DNA from: Endocalyx cinctus
Taxonomy: Eukaryota; Ascomycota; Sordariomycetes; Amphisphaeriales; Apiosporaceae
Length of the DNA stretch: 64,000 bases
Assembly: GCA_001600455.1 (NCBI GenBank)
Contig: BCKC01000001.1
Coordinates: forward strand, 2,258,441-2,322,440
Direction: 5' to 3'
Made by a program: the position numbers and the translations under genes. Below the pieces are notes generated by a model. The model was not told where the DNA came from. It saw only the letters and a list, made by a program, of their open reading frames with translations, and did no database searches. This document shows positions 13,289 to 25,427 of the stretch, piece after piece (position 1 is the stretch's first letter; each line of letters opens with the position of its first letter).

Positions 13289-16200
13289 TCAAGTCCTCAT
13301 CCGTTCCAGTATAAGTTTATACTCTTTTCTCTTCTTCTCCTTCTTAGTGATAGCCGCTTTGACACGTCCGATCATTCTCGCGAGGCCTTGGAAGACGTAG
13401 TTCTCGGTAGTCCAGGCGATGAAGAGGTAGGCGACGCCAAGTGCAATGAGGGTTGTCTTGAATGAACCGCTGATCTTGGTCAGCTGCATCAGCTTCTTCA
13501 CAGCGTGGGCCGGTCCCAGGATCATGTATAATGTGAGGACCAGGCCCGCCACGATCGTACCCACGAAGGGCCCTGTATATTCTTGAATTAGTCCGGAATT
13601 CACATTTACTAAAAAAAATATATTCGCGTGCAGTGTGAGCAGAAACATGGGAGATAGGAAACGTACAATTCTGAGTAATGGGTTGTCTGAACGGTCGGCC
13701 GGCGCTAAGAACTACGCCGATAAATATGTATTCGAAACACGAGACAAGGAAAAGCGCTGTATTCTCCGAGTTCTTGTTGTTGGTCTTATCTGGATTTAAG
13801 ACGGGTGGGATATACCAAGGCTGCTCCCGCACCATGAGCCACGCTGCAGTTTGTATCGCTATGCAAACGATCATATGACCCAGCAATGGCGTAAGAACTT
13901 TTCGTGATACCAACCTGGCTGTCGGTCGCTTTTTACTCAGTATCGGGAATGGACCAGACCAACCCATAGTAATAGCTATGGGTAAGATGAGAACGACATC
14001 GATAAAGAGAAATTGAAAGTCGCCCAGATTCGAAGCCGAGGCGTAGAGGAATGTGACTGAGGTGAATTGAATAGCCGAGTACAGACTCATGTATTTGAAA
14101 CAGCTGAAACTGGTGACTAGAGCAGCTCGGCCTTCCCTGATGACGTCTGGGACACAACGAATATCAAAGACTCTGGACGTAAAAGGGGCAGCTACTGAAG
14201 CTTCGGCTTCCGAGAGGGAAATCCCGACATCTGCAGCCTTGAGAGCACCACAGTCGTTGGCACCATCTCCACAGAAACCACAGCAATAGTCTATACTCTG
14301 TAGCTTTTCGACGAGCTCGTGCTTTTCGTCAGGAGACATGCGAGCATAAACTTTAGCTCGTACAAGCATTCTCTCCATTACATCGTTCGGAGCAAAGTCG
14401 ATTATCCATCGAAAGACATCGCCACTTATAGCTAGTGAATAATTTTTGAGGTTTGATATATCGTAAGGCAACGAAGTATCTCGATTAACCGGAGCCGGAA
14501 GTGGAAGTAGTGTTCGACCATCCAACTGATATGCGGCATCATCTATACTTTCCCACTCGAGGCGAGCATTTGGATCGCGCGAGTTTCCTTCAACAAAGTG
14601 AGGCAGAAAACAGTGGGCTTCTCTTTCGACGAGCCCGCAATTTCTTGCTACGCTGATCGCTGTCAGAATGTTGTCTCCAGTTACCATAATAGAGCCGATG
14701 TTGGACTGTGAAAGTTCTTTAAGAACTGCTGCGGTAGTCGGTTTCAACTTGTTCTCGAATATAATAAACCCTAGAAATTCAAGATCTTTTTCAACGTCCT
14801 CCCGATTTATTTTCTGAGACTTAACCCATGAGAGCTTTTTCATATGTTTGGTAGCGCAAGCAATGACTCGGTACCCTTTGTGAGTGTAGTAGGCAAGAAG
14901 ATCATCGTAGTCAAGGGGGACTTGATCAGAAGTTAGTAGACCCATCTACGAGAAACATCGGATTATGAAAACAACAAAACAACTTACAACTTTCGGGTCG
15001 GCAAATGTCCCGCATACATTCAGGAGCGCCCTTCACGTAAATATCTCCACTTTGTTGGCCAAAGGTGCGAACAATAACGCTAGCCCTCCGCAAGTGCGAC
15101 ACAAACTCAAAAGACCTTAAAACTCCGAGCTCTATAGGGGCCTGCGAGGGTGTTAGTTCCATGAATTCAAATTTTCAAAATAATACCCACATTTACGCCA
15201 TGAGGGTTTCCATATTCGTCTGTGTCGTAGAGAGGTGCTACTGGTGGTCGTGCAACGGAAGGAGAAAGACCTCCATGTTCTTCATCATCTTGGTCGCCTC
15301 CACCACTATTCCCTTCTTCGAAAGACCAGCCGGTGTATTCGAACATTTTCACGTCTAGCGGATCTCCGATAAGCTCTCCATCCACAGATCGAAGCGAGTG
15401 GCACGTAGCCATAGTATATAGAGCAGCACGATTCACGGCATACTTGTCATCGATCGCTGGGGTTAAACTGGTATGCGGTACCAAAGCCGATGCCTTAGAG
15501 ACAACTTCGTCGAAGCGGTTAGTGGATCGAGAGACCAGACGGACCCCGAGAACGTCCAAACCATCTTCCGTAAGTGTTCCTGTCTTGTCAAAACACATGA
15601 CATCTAATTTACCACCAACGTTGACTCTCTGCGGACTAATGCAGTAGATTTGTTTTTGCTTGAGCCGGCTTAGGGCGAAATTTGTCCCAATTGTCAATGT
15701 CGCTGGCAAAGCTGGAGGGACGACGATGGTAATGAGATCCAATGCCCTCACTATAATTAAGTGCCATTCTATACCGAGACGGATAAAATTGATGAATGAC
15801 ACGACAAATCCAAGTAAAGCAACGCATGCCATAACCGAGATATACCGGAATGAATCCCGATAGAATTTGAATCCAGATGGCTTGGGAAATAACATCGATC
15901 GAACAAGAGAGCCTTTTGTGGTGTTGAAGCCAGTTCTCGCAACCATTGCAAGCGCTACCGCCTCATCGTCACCATTATCTTGTGGCCTCCTTGTACGGAT
16001 GATTTTCGTTCCGCAGAACAAGAAGTGGCGCGCTACGTCTGGTGATACCGTCGAGGCGGATAAGTTCATACACAGAAGTGTTTCATCTGTCGCTGGCGTT
16101 TTGGAAACAGGTACAGATTCACCCGTAAGCATGCTCTCATTGACGATACAATCACCACTGAGGAGCAAGCTGTCGGCGGGGAATTGGGTTAAGCTGGGAT

Positions 16201-17776
16201 CACTGACTTCATATACGTCTCCTGGTACGAGTTCACTCGATGAAATATGAGTCCCTTTGAAAGTTAGAAAGTGCAATGTCAATAGGCCAGAAACCGTACA
16301 TACAGAAGGAGTTACGGAGGACTCGAACATCACATTCAAATCGAGAGATTTCGCGAAGGCGACGCATTGTCTGCTTCAGGTTAGATCATCCTTGAAGAAG
16401 CTTAAATTAAGGACACTCACTGAACGTGTCTCGATGAGGGTTGCTATTATGCTGCCTGCTGACATGACAAAAATGCAGATTGCATAGTAGTAATATTCGT
16501 CAAGGGACCAGAGGACCAAGCTAGCGATTTGAAAGACGTAGAAAGGGTGAAAAGCCTATATATATTCAGTCTTGGTCAAATTGTGACGAAGCGTAAGCGG
16601 AAACTAACCTCATCTACCAATAGCTGTGCGATAGATTTCTGTTCAATATCAATTAGGTTGCTCCCAAAGACGTAATCTCGCTCTTCTTTCTTGTCGCTGT
16701 CGATACCAACGCGGAGACGTCGAGCATGCTTCCAGGCGGGGTCCTTCCACCCACTGCAGGTGATAAATCTATCCTTGAACGGGTGGAAGAAGAAGCGGAC
16801 GTAGCGGTAGTCGAGGATGCGAAGTTCATCTAGAATTGGATCCGCGTCATCTTCAAGCAACTGGGCGAATATCTTTTCAGGGGTTCCGAATACAGTAGAA
16901 AGAGGTCGGTTGTAATTTTGACGTTGTATATCAAGAACAGCCATCTCACCCCATTGATTCTGCGACAGAGTCAGCATAGCAATGATTAGCCGGGAAGAGA
17001 CTATTCAACCCCTACGAAAAACTCACCTCGAGTACTACCCAGTGACATTCACGTAAGGGACACGGTGTACCTATTATCCGGACACGCCATCGCGGAAGCC
17101 ATCGTAGAATAAGATAGGCCAAGCCCAGTGTCGCTATACACAGCACAACATATGCGAGATAAGCACCTCTACTGGTCTGAAAGCCGGCTATTACGATGGT
17201 TAGATCCTCGTTAACCATGTGGAGTTTTTGACTGATTCGACCGTGAGCCCGGCTGCTGGCATCAGTCAAGCCGCTATCTCTGCGGAGGAGGTGCGCGTGA
17301 ACAGAGCTTCTAGACTGGGTAGATGATCTCCTAGGCAAAACAAGGTCCTCATACGAACTACCATTTTCGAGTTCAGCCTCGTAGCTTCCTTCTTCTTCGT
17401 TATCAATGTCAAATGGATCCTCATCATCGTCAAGAAGTATAGCACCATCACTTCCATATACCAAGTCACGATCCTGTTCGTTGTCTTCCTCGTTATAATA
17501 TGTAAAGCTGGTTGTCGAATCCGCACGTTCGCGACGATGATTGAAAGCCGAGACACTGGTAGGCAAACTCTCGGCCATAGGGCCGGAGAATAGCTAGGTA
17601 CAATTATTTAGAAGGGATCTTATGCGGTAGCTGCGTTATTCAAACCGGCATCTTACCTCGTCTTGAGCCATCTCCACATCTTCAAAGATGCTAGTGCTGC
17701 TCTGATTCGAGCTCAGCCTATACAAAGTCGTAGTTCCATTGCGTCTAGGCTGCCCGTCACCTGCGCTCCCTTCCAT
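13289..17776 (-). CDS. YPK9: P5B-type cation/polyamine-transporting ATPase (Ypk9/ATP13A2 family)
   Basis: Nine exons give 1343 residues: 17776-17657, 17593-17027, 16959-16609, 16555-16421, 16370-16304, 16254-15191, 15141-14988, 14920-13667 and 13608-13289. This is a vacuolar/endolysosomal P-type pump linked to Mn tolerance and polyamine export in homologues. Visible motifs are actuator TGES (about 457-460), PPALP in the fourth membrane helix (about 593-597, diagnostic of P5B rather than P5A), phosphorylation motif DKTGT (Asp about 636), KGAPE and [18 protein letters not shown]. The acidic N-terminal cytoplasmic region precedes an amphipathic hydrophobic hairpin. All eight introns keep the frame. 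The one at 14987-14921 uses a TACTAAC branch site and acceptor CAAG, restoring [14 protein letters not shown]. Confidence 0.93.
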
Positions 17777-20285
17777 TTTTGGTGGTACAGATATCGGCTA
17801 AGATCATCAGGGTTGGCCTGAGAGGTTGTATATATCTAAGACACAAAAATAATTATTTCTCGACGCAAGATGATGGGTCGCCAGAGTTTGCGATTTTGAG
17901 CTATATGTTATCCCGGCAGGAAGATATATATGAATGACAATACATTTCGATTAGTAAATGTACTCAAAAGACTTCCAAGGTTATCAGTTTTAATACAGCT
18001 TATGATATGTTACTAGAAGAGGAAGAAAAAAAAAATAAAGACTTAAAAAGGACTGTTGAAGGGAGCAAGGTATGCTAAGAAGCAGACTACTAAACCGCGA
18101 TAACAAAGCACGCGACTAGAATATTGAATTCCTCCACTACGGAGTACATCTGAGGTCATTCTAATTTTAGTCATCAAGAGTTTGGTAGGCCATAATTAGC
18201 GTGGAGGCATGGCTGCATGGTTAGATTAGATAAGGATAAGAAAGATAGAACTAAGATAAACAGATAAGAAATACCTAGGTACTGTGTATACATAGTACTC
18301 AGGAAAATTCAGGTACCACCTAACTTTATCTTGCGTACCTAAGCTCCAGCCTAAGAAGTTTCAATAATCCATACGATAAGGTTCTATCACCACCTGCACG
18401 CACCTGAAGATGGCAAGGAATAATTCTATTGTAGGCTATTACCCAACATAGTAACGCGATCACTTATTTTAGGTAGTTTTGCATGCAGTCTACTGCAGAA
18501 TAAAGGACTTCACCAGTCAGCCCAGTTTAAATATTCCATTGACGTGGCTGTCTTTCCGAGGTTGATACTGTAATCTATGTAGTATATGGTAATCTAGGAC
18601 CCGAGGGTGGTCTCGGTGGAAATACCCAACACGTCATTCCTAAGAGTACGGAATTAATCTTGGATAGGTCCACGAGACGAGACACTTTGCAGTGGACTTT
18701 GTTTGTACATACATCCGTACTATGTATACCTGTGGGCATATATATAGAAATAACAACACTCGTTACCTTCCTTTACTACACCGCTCCCATCTTCCCATCG
18801 TTGATTTGTGTGCATTACCCCATTATATTACCCCAAGCACCAAGCTAGGGAAGGCATTGATGAAACCTAGGGCTTGAAAAGCACTATTATGGACGTAGGC
18901 ACGTACAAGAATATGTAAGTTAAGTACTTAAATTAGTATACTGGATCAGTCCATGGTACAAGGCATTTATTATCGTGACGAGGAAAACCCTTAGAATAAA
19001 CCCAAAAGAATTACGTGTTGTCGTTTCTTTTTCTAGTTCTTGATGCCTTTTTTTCTGCGCCCGTTTTTCTATCTCCGTACCCCTATTTCTTTCAATTATA
19101 TACGGAGGTATTTATTCATGAATATTTACAGACTCACAGGTATCCATGCTAGGTAGGTAAGTATGCTTATCTAGGCAGTATATATAAGTATATATAGGTA
19201 TATATAATCGAAATCAGAGTTTTATGGCAGGAATCTTTGTTATGTAGCGTATAATAATACTTACTTACTAGTCAACTGGCTAGTACCTACCTACACTAGG
19301 TACTACCTACTAGAAGACTTACCTAATAAATTTAGAAGAGTTCAGAGTACTATAGAATACATATACTACGTATTGCTGGTACTTAGTAGTAGGTAATTAA
19401 TGTCCCAACAACTTTTTCATACTACTGCCAGTCAGAGAGCACTAAGCGTCAACAATCTCTTTAAGTTACTGCAGCACAGGGATATAATGAGTACCTTATT
19501 GGCGTATTCGGCTTAAAAGTACCTGAGGGGTGAATGAGGATTCCCCCACTTTGCCTTTCGGAGTTAGAAGACCTAAGAAAAATTATCAAAGAATATAAAG
19601 AAAACTAGAATTTATACAGGGTTACCAGGCCCATTACTTTTGTTGTCTTCATTTTCAATTACTCAATGACCTCAAAAAGGTTTAAGCTGTAATCTAATTT
19701 TTATTTCTATTTATTTATTTATTTATTTTCTCTCACTGATGATTATAAACTCTTCTTCTACAGTACTGTACGTGTATACTACACTCACGGATACAGCGAC
19801 GTATATTACCCATTAAACAAATCACCCCTCCCCCAATTCATCGCTCACAATCATCATTAACCACCAAAACCCAATCCACTTTAAGGTTAGAAATTTCACA
19901 TAATAATACTACACCATAAACTCTAGAGTCTGAATTCAGTCTCTATTTATTTATCTTTTTTTCTTCCTTCTTTTTTGCCCACAGTTATAATTTCTCTTCT
20001 GCCTTTTTTTATTTATTTCGGTTTTATTCATTTGTTCTTTTACAACTCTGTTTCGTGAATTCTATATTTACGGTCTAGAGCAGTATTTGTTGTGGATACC
20101 CCATATCATTTTTTTTTTTATCAATCAATCCCTGTCCTTTCCCCCCTCCCTCTCCACCGTCACTTTTTTTTTTTTTTTTTNNNNNNNNNNNNNNNNNNNN
20201 NNNNNNNNNNNNNNNNNNNNNNNNNNNNNNNNNNNNNNNNNNNNNNNNNNNNNNNNNNNNNNNNNNNNNNNNNNNNNNNNCCGTC

Positions 20286-20316
<31 letters not shown>

Positions 20317-20411
20317 CCTTTGTGCTTTTGAATCTTTTGTGTTGACAAAAAACAAACCTTCCATCAGTTTACCTTCTAAGGTATCACCACTGAAGAAAAA
20401 ATCTGTCAACC
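17777..20411. other. Spacer of about 2.6 kb upstream of NAP1, with assembly gap
   Basis: AT-rich, with TAGGTACCTA-type words at 18270-18350 and 19140-19330, a TACGGAGTA nonamer at 18138-18146 and long T tracts near 20110-20320. No coding gene was recognised. It contains the divergent upstream regions of the P5B ATPase and NAP1. Confidence 0.6.
20181..20280. other. Assembly gap of exactly 100 N
   Basis: The round 100 N length suggests a placeholder of unknown size. Both flanks carry the same sequence, CCGTCAC followed by a long T run, so the two contig ends probably overlap. Confidence 0.95.
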
Positions 20412-21919
20412 ATGGCTGAACCCATCAAGAATCGCCGTGCAGAACCTCCTGCGCCGTAAGTTATCTATCAAATCTATTTGCGCCTTTGATTTGATTATTA
20501 TCGTATTGCTAATAATATTTATCTCTTTCCTTTAGTACCCCGCAGAACACTCCTGCCACCAACGCCCCGATCTCTTCTCATGCTCAACAGCCGGGTGTTG
20601 CCAGTATCTCTGAGGGTATGATCAATTTCTCATGGAATTTTTTTGAGCGATCATCTAAATTTCCAAGTCTACTAGATTATCTCAACTAACTTTATATGTG
20701 TTGCAGAGGATTACCAGGGTGTTGCTGCTTCCATCTTCGCCCAAAACCCCAAACTGGTCCAGATGATCCAAGGTCGTCTTGGTTCTCTAGTCGGCCGGTC
20801 TTCGGGTTATATAGAGTCGCTTCCCGCCCCCGTTCGTCGTCGTGTGGCTGGTTTGAAGGGTATTCAGAAAGATCACTCGAAACTTGAGGCTGAGTTCCAG
20901 GAAGAGGTTCTTCAGCTCGAGAAGAAATATTTCGCCAAGTTCACTCCTCTCTACGAGAAGCGTGCCCAAATTGTCAATGGAAAGTCCGAACCTACCGAGG
21001 ACGAGGTAAAGGCTGGTGAAGAGGATGAGGAAGAAGCAGAGGAAGGTGCCGAGGCGAAACCGGAGCAGACTGAGAAGCCCGCCGAGGTCCCCGAAGACAT
21101 TGCCGGCATCCCTGAATTCTGGCTCTCGGCTATGAAGAATCAGATATCTCTTGCTGAGATGATCACCGATCGTGATGAAGGCGCTCTCCGCTCCCTCATC
21201 GACATTCGCATGGAGTACCTCGACAAGCCCGGATTCCGCCTAATTTTCGAGTTCGCCGAGAACGAGTACTTCTCCAATAAGACTATCACCAAGACTTACT
21301 ATTACCAGAACGAAAGTGGCTATGGTGGCGATTTTATCTATGACCACGCCGAGGGTGATAAGATCGACTGGAAGGAAAACCAGGATCTTACCGTCCGCAT
21401 CGAGAGCAAGAAGCAGCGGAATAAGAGTATGCATCACCGTTCCTCTTGAATCTTCACCTTAACAGCTACTAACTCATGAACAAAAAACAGACACTAAGCA
21501 GACACGTATTGTCAAGAAGACGGTGCCGACCGAGTCATTCTTCAACTTCTTCTCCCCTCCCCAGGCCCCCACCGACGAGGACGACGAGGACGCTGCGTCT
21601 GACATCGAAGAACGTCTCGAGTTAGACTACCAACTTGGTGAGGATATCAAGGAGAAGTTGATTCCTCGCGCCATTGATTGGTTCACTGGAGAGGCCCTTG
21701 CCTTCGAGGAACTCGACGACGTTGAAGGTGCCTTTGACGATGATGATGAAGACGAGGACGACGACGCTAGTGAAGATCGTGACGACGACGAGGAAGAGTC
21801 CGAAGATGACGTATGTTACCACCATTCCGGTTAAGATTTATACCGAACTAATTATGTATAATTTCCAGGATGATAATTCGAAGCCGAAGCAAGACGCTCA
21901 GGAATGCAAGCAGAGCTAA
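20412..21919 (+). CDS. NAP1: Nucleosome assembly protein Nap1
   Basis: Exons 20412-20455, 20536-20615, 20707-21426, 21491-21810 and 21869-21919 give 404 residues. Nap1 is a histone H2A-H2B chaperone and nuclear import adaptor. The NAP domain is recognisable from [17 protein letters not shown] and [15 protein letters not shown], through [12 protein letters not shown] and [15 protein letters not shown], to [14 protein letters not shown] long Asp/Glu-rich tail follows. The protein ends CKQS, close to the CKQQ terminus of human NAP1L1, so a prenylation-type CaaX box is possible. All introns are canonical. The start context is CAACCATGGCT. Confidence 0.96.
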
Positions 21920-24900
21920 GCTGAGCATGCTTGCATTTACGTTCTTCACCTAATATTCGGTCGACATCCTCCTCCTAGAAAGTAGGATTTGGGTGGCGCT
22001 TCTCTCGTTGGTTTAGAGTCACCTTGATATTCACCATCACGTATAGCACAAAACAGTTCACAATCTCGGTAGGACTGGACAGATTATAATAGTCTTTGCG
22101 ATCTCGTCGCCTCCCGTTAAAGAAAAAATAGACTGGCATCCGTTAGGATCTTCCTGATCTCGGAACCTCATTCTGTATTCGCTGGTAATTTTTTTTTTCT
22201 TTTTCTTCTCATTTCGGTGTCTTCGAACTGGTTGATAGCTGGCCTGAAGTAGGTGGTCAGCCGGAATGGCGGCAGCGTAGCAGCCATAGAGTTAGGTTGG
22301 TCAATTTCACAGAGAACATTCAGGTTTGAGGATCGGGAAATTTGATGGATCTAGGGTTTATGAATTAGAACGCTCGGGCATAGCATCCGAGGTCGAGAAG
22401 TGTTTGACGGATACTTGCCCACCTGCATATAAGTAAGCGTACACAATGCACATGAACCTGAACCTGAACCGGAATATGAATTTCAGCTCTTCTTTTATGT
22501 CAAGTTCCGATATTTTGTATACGTAGTTGTGTAGATGGGCCACCGAGCCTTCCAGCTTGGCAATCTAATAACCAATTTGTGGGTACACATGGCATACCAT
22601 TGGAATTCCGAGATTATGGGAGTATATATCTCCTTGATGTTCTACCTGACGATTGACCTACACTACAAAGATCTGGAGTGTTGAGCTGTATGAATATATA
22701 TATGATATGTCTTTATATATGTCTGTATATGTATATACACGTGTACTGTGTACCGGTATGACGATGATGTTTATTTCAGGGTGAGACTCCACAGCGGAAA
22801 TTTACTCTCAATGTGGTGTTGTCGCATCGGGACTTCAGCCGCATGAAGGATGATTTCCCAATTGCTGGGGTCCAGTCTGATTGATCATGGTAGCCACGCG
22901 AATTCTAAAAAAAGGGGATTCCCGAGGTCATAATATGGCTAGGAAGAGGCTGGCAAAAAAAAAAAAAAAAAACGGGAGCATGAATAGCAGATATTTGAAG
23001 AAATTTGTTTCATGCCTTTTTGCCCTCTCTTTTCTTCTTTTTTCGACTTCTTACCCTTGGCTGTACCAACCTTCTCATTACCTACTAAAGTATCTATGCG
23101 TATACGATAACATCGAAATAATGTCCGGATAGAAATGCCGTAGAGAAGGATTGGTGATTAGAAGAAAAAATGAGAATGATGATGATCTTATGTAGTTGGT
23201 GCTGGTCAGAGAGGAGCTGAGGTGTAATAGCACAGCATCAGTAGCAAAATAGTCTCACCGTACCTACATAAGCTTGAAAACTTCTGAAACACATGGTGAG
23301 CAAGTCCAATATGCCGAGGAAGCTACCATGCTGCCGTGCCAGAGTGTCCGTAACCTACATGCCTACCTAGCATTTTCTCTGCATATACTATGTAGTCCTC
23401 GTTCTCCATTGTTCAATATGAACGGGAACATGCAAATCAACACATCAAAGAGCCACAAAGAGATCTACTATGGATCTTCGGCGCTACCGGTAACTACCTG
23501 GTATTTACTTAAGTATTATAGTACTTGTACATTCAATACTGGTAGGTAAATAGAAGTTATGTAGAAAAGAAGATAGTTTGTATGTACGTAAATACGCATA
23601 GTAACATATATATATTCCTAGGTATACTTGTAATGGATATATATCCATATTATACTAATATCCAACAGAGTACTCTGTATATGTAGGTATGTGTACTTAT
23701 ATACTATATATATGTCCACGGGTATATGGATACGTGTAATTAAACAGTAGAAGGGTTCTTCTTCTCATTTACACCATAATACACTAGCTATTTTGGTGAA
23801 TCCATGCACACCGAATGAGCATAGTCCTCTCTCCAACCTCTCTGCCTCTCCATCGGGTTACACGAACCCCTGCAGATAAATTTTTTCTTCTCTCTCACAC
23901 ACATATACTTGTACATGTATTCTTCCAGCACTAACTTCGTTACGAGGGAAAAAAAAAAATACGTGTTAAAAGAGAGAGAGAGAGAGAAAAACAAAGTGGC
24001 GTTATTCAGATTAACAAGAGGGAGATAAATTTTGTCATAATTCTACAATACTTACTCCGTACCTACTACCTAGAACTTAAATGCTTTGAAAAAATCCAGA
24101 TAGGGCATGATGGATACCTATTAAAAAGATATGCTAAATTAGCCTCTCAAATATAGATTTTGAATGGACGCATTGATTTTTAATATATATGGGTAAGAGG
24201 GTTGGTTGGCAACATATGAAAATTTTTGTACGTAAGAGATAACATGTCTGTGTATTTTGAATCGGCCAAAAGTAATATATCTGCGGTCTGTGTTTTATCA
24301 AGTTGACGAACGTGCTTCATTCACATACGACCGTCTCAATCAGTCAGTCGTATTGGTTGTAATTATATACTATATCATAAGAGTAGATCGACGTCACTCG
24401 TGCAGAATTAAAAACGTGTTTCTGCTTCCATAGTAAGACCCCGGATTCTTTCTTTGTTAAATGATTAGTCGGTGAGGTTGGCCGCTACAGGGCTTACATG
24501 TTACGGAATATGGGGGGACGCAGCTTAATTAGCGCTCTCACCAAAAGAAAGAAAGTCGAATAATAAAAGAGAGAAAAGAGAGAGGAGATAGAGAGGCAGA
24601 GAGAGAGAGAAAAAAAAAGGGGGTATCATTGTCACTTCATTTCATAAGTTTTATGGCATAAAGCAATTATATGTAATTAATAAGTATTGAAGTACTGTAC
24701 TTAAAAATATTAAGCGTAAGGATTTACAGCTATGATCACTGAATCAGCACAGTAAAGGGACCCCCCCTAGCACGCCTAACATGACTTTATTTTACCCCTG
24801 TTGATATACTTACACTAGTCTTTACCAGGTAAACGGGTTCTCTCCCCCAGCTCTCCCTTTATCGCCCTTTATCCCCAAGACTCAAGAAAAAAAAAATGTT

Positions 24901-25427
24901 CATGAATAGAAATCCTATCCGTCCTCAGCCATCTATAATTCTCTTCTGATCTTCAGAAACACAGAAGGCCTATGTTGGCAAATTTCATAAAAGCATATGA
25001 ACCCTCGTAGCTTCAGGATTCCCCGTAAACTGTCATTATCATCGTCAGTTTTTTTTTTTTTTAACCCCCCTTTATCCTTGATTATTCTTACGACCTTGAA
25101 TGACCTTAGGCGAGCTTACCGTCTCTAAAGTGATTCCGAAGTTTCTTTCAACATCGCTATTAAGCCCTCTCTCTTCTTTCAGTAAATATCTCTTTTTTGA
25201 ACTTGTTTCAATCTAATTCAGAAAGCGGAGATCGTCTATTTCGATTCATCCTTCACGAAATCTATCTTATCGGCCTTGTTAACTAAATACGTAATCAAAC
25301 TTACATACGAATGCCTCCAGCTTAAGTTTCTTGTCACTCCTTTCAAGAATCTCTCCGCGACGCGACCGAACCTCAACTTCTCCAACTCCTTTCCTCCCCC
25401 TGAGCGCGAAGCATTCAACAGCCTCTC
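21920..25427. other. Spacer of about 3.5 kb between NAP1 and MYO2
   Basis: AT-rich, with A tracts (for example 22954-22972), a GA microsatellite near 23970-23988 and 24592-24612, TA-rich stretches at 22690-22740 and 23600-23730, and TACTCCGTA at 24053-24061. No gene was recognised. The final 300-400 bases are pyrimidine-rich, as expected for the MYO2 leader. Confidence 0.6.

Noticed and set aside
14921..14987. Exon start at ATGGGTCTACTAACT in the P5B ATPase
   Set aside because: This acceptor breaks the frame. The TACTAAC is the branch site, and the next CAAG acceptor restores the conserved [14 protein letters not shown].
20087..20419. ORFs running through the N gap before NAP1
   Set aside because: They are translations of poly-T/poly-A and N characters.
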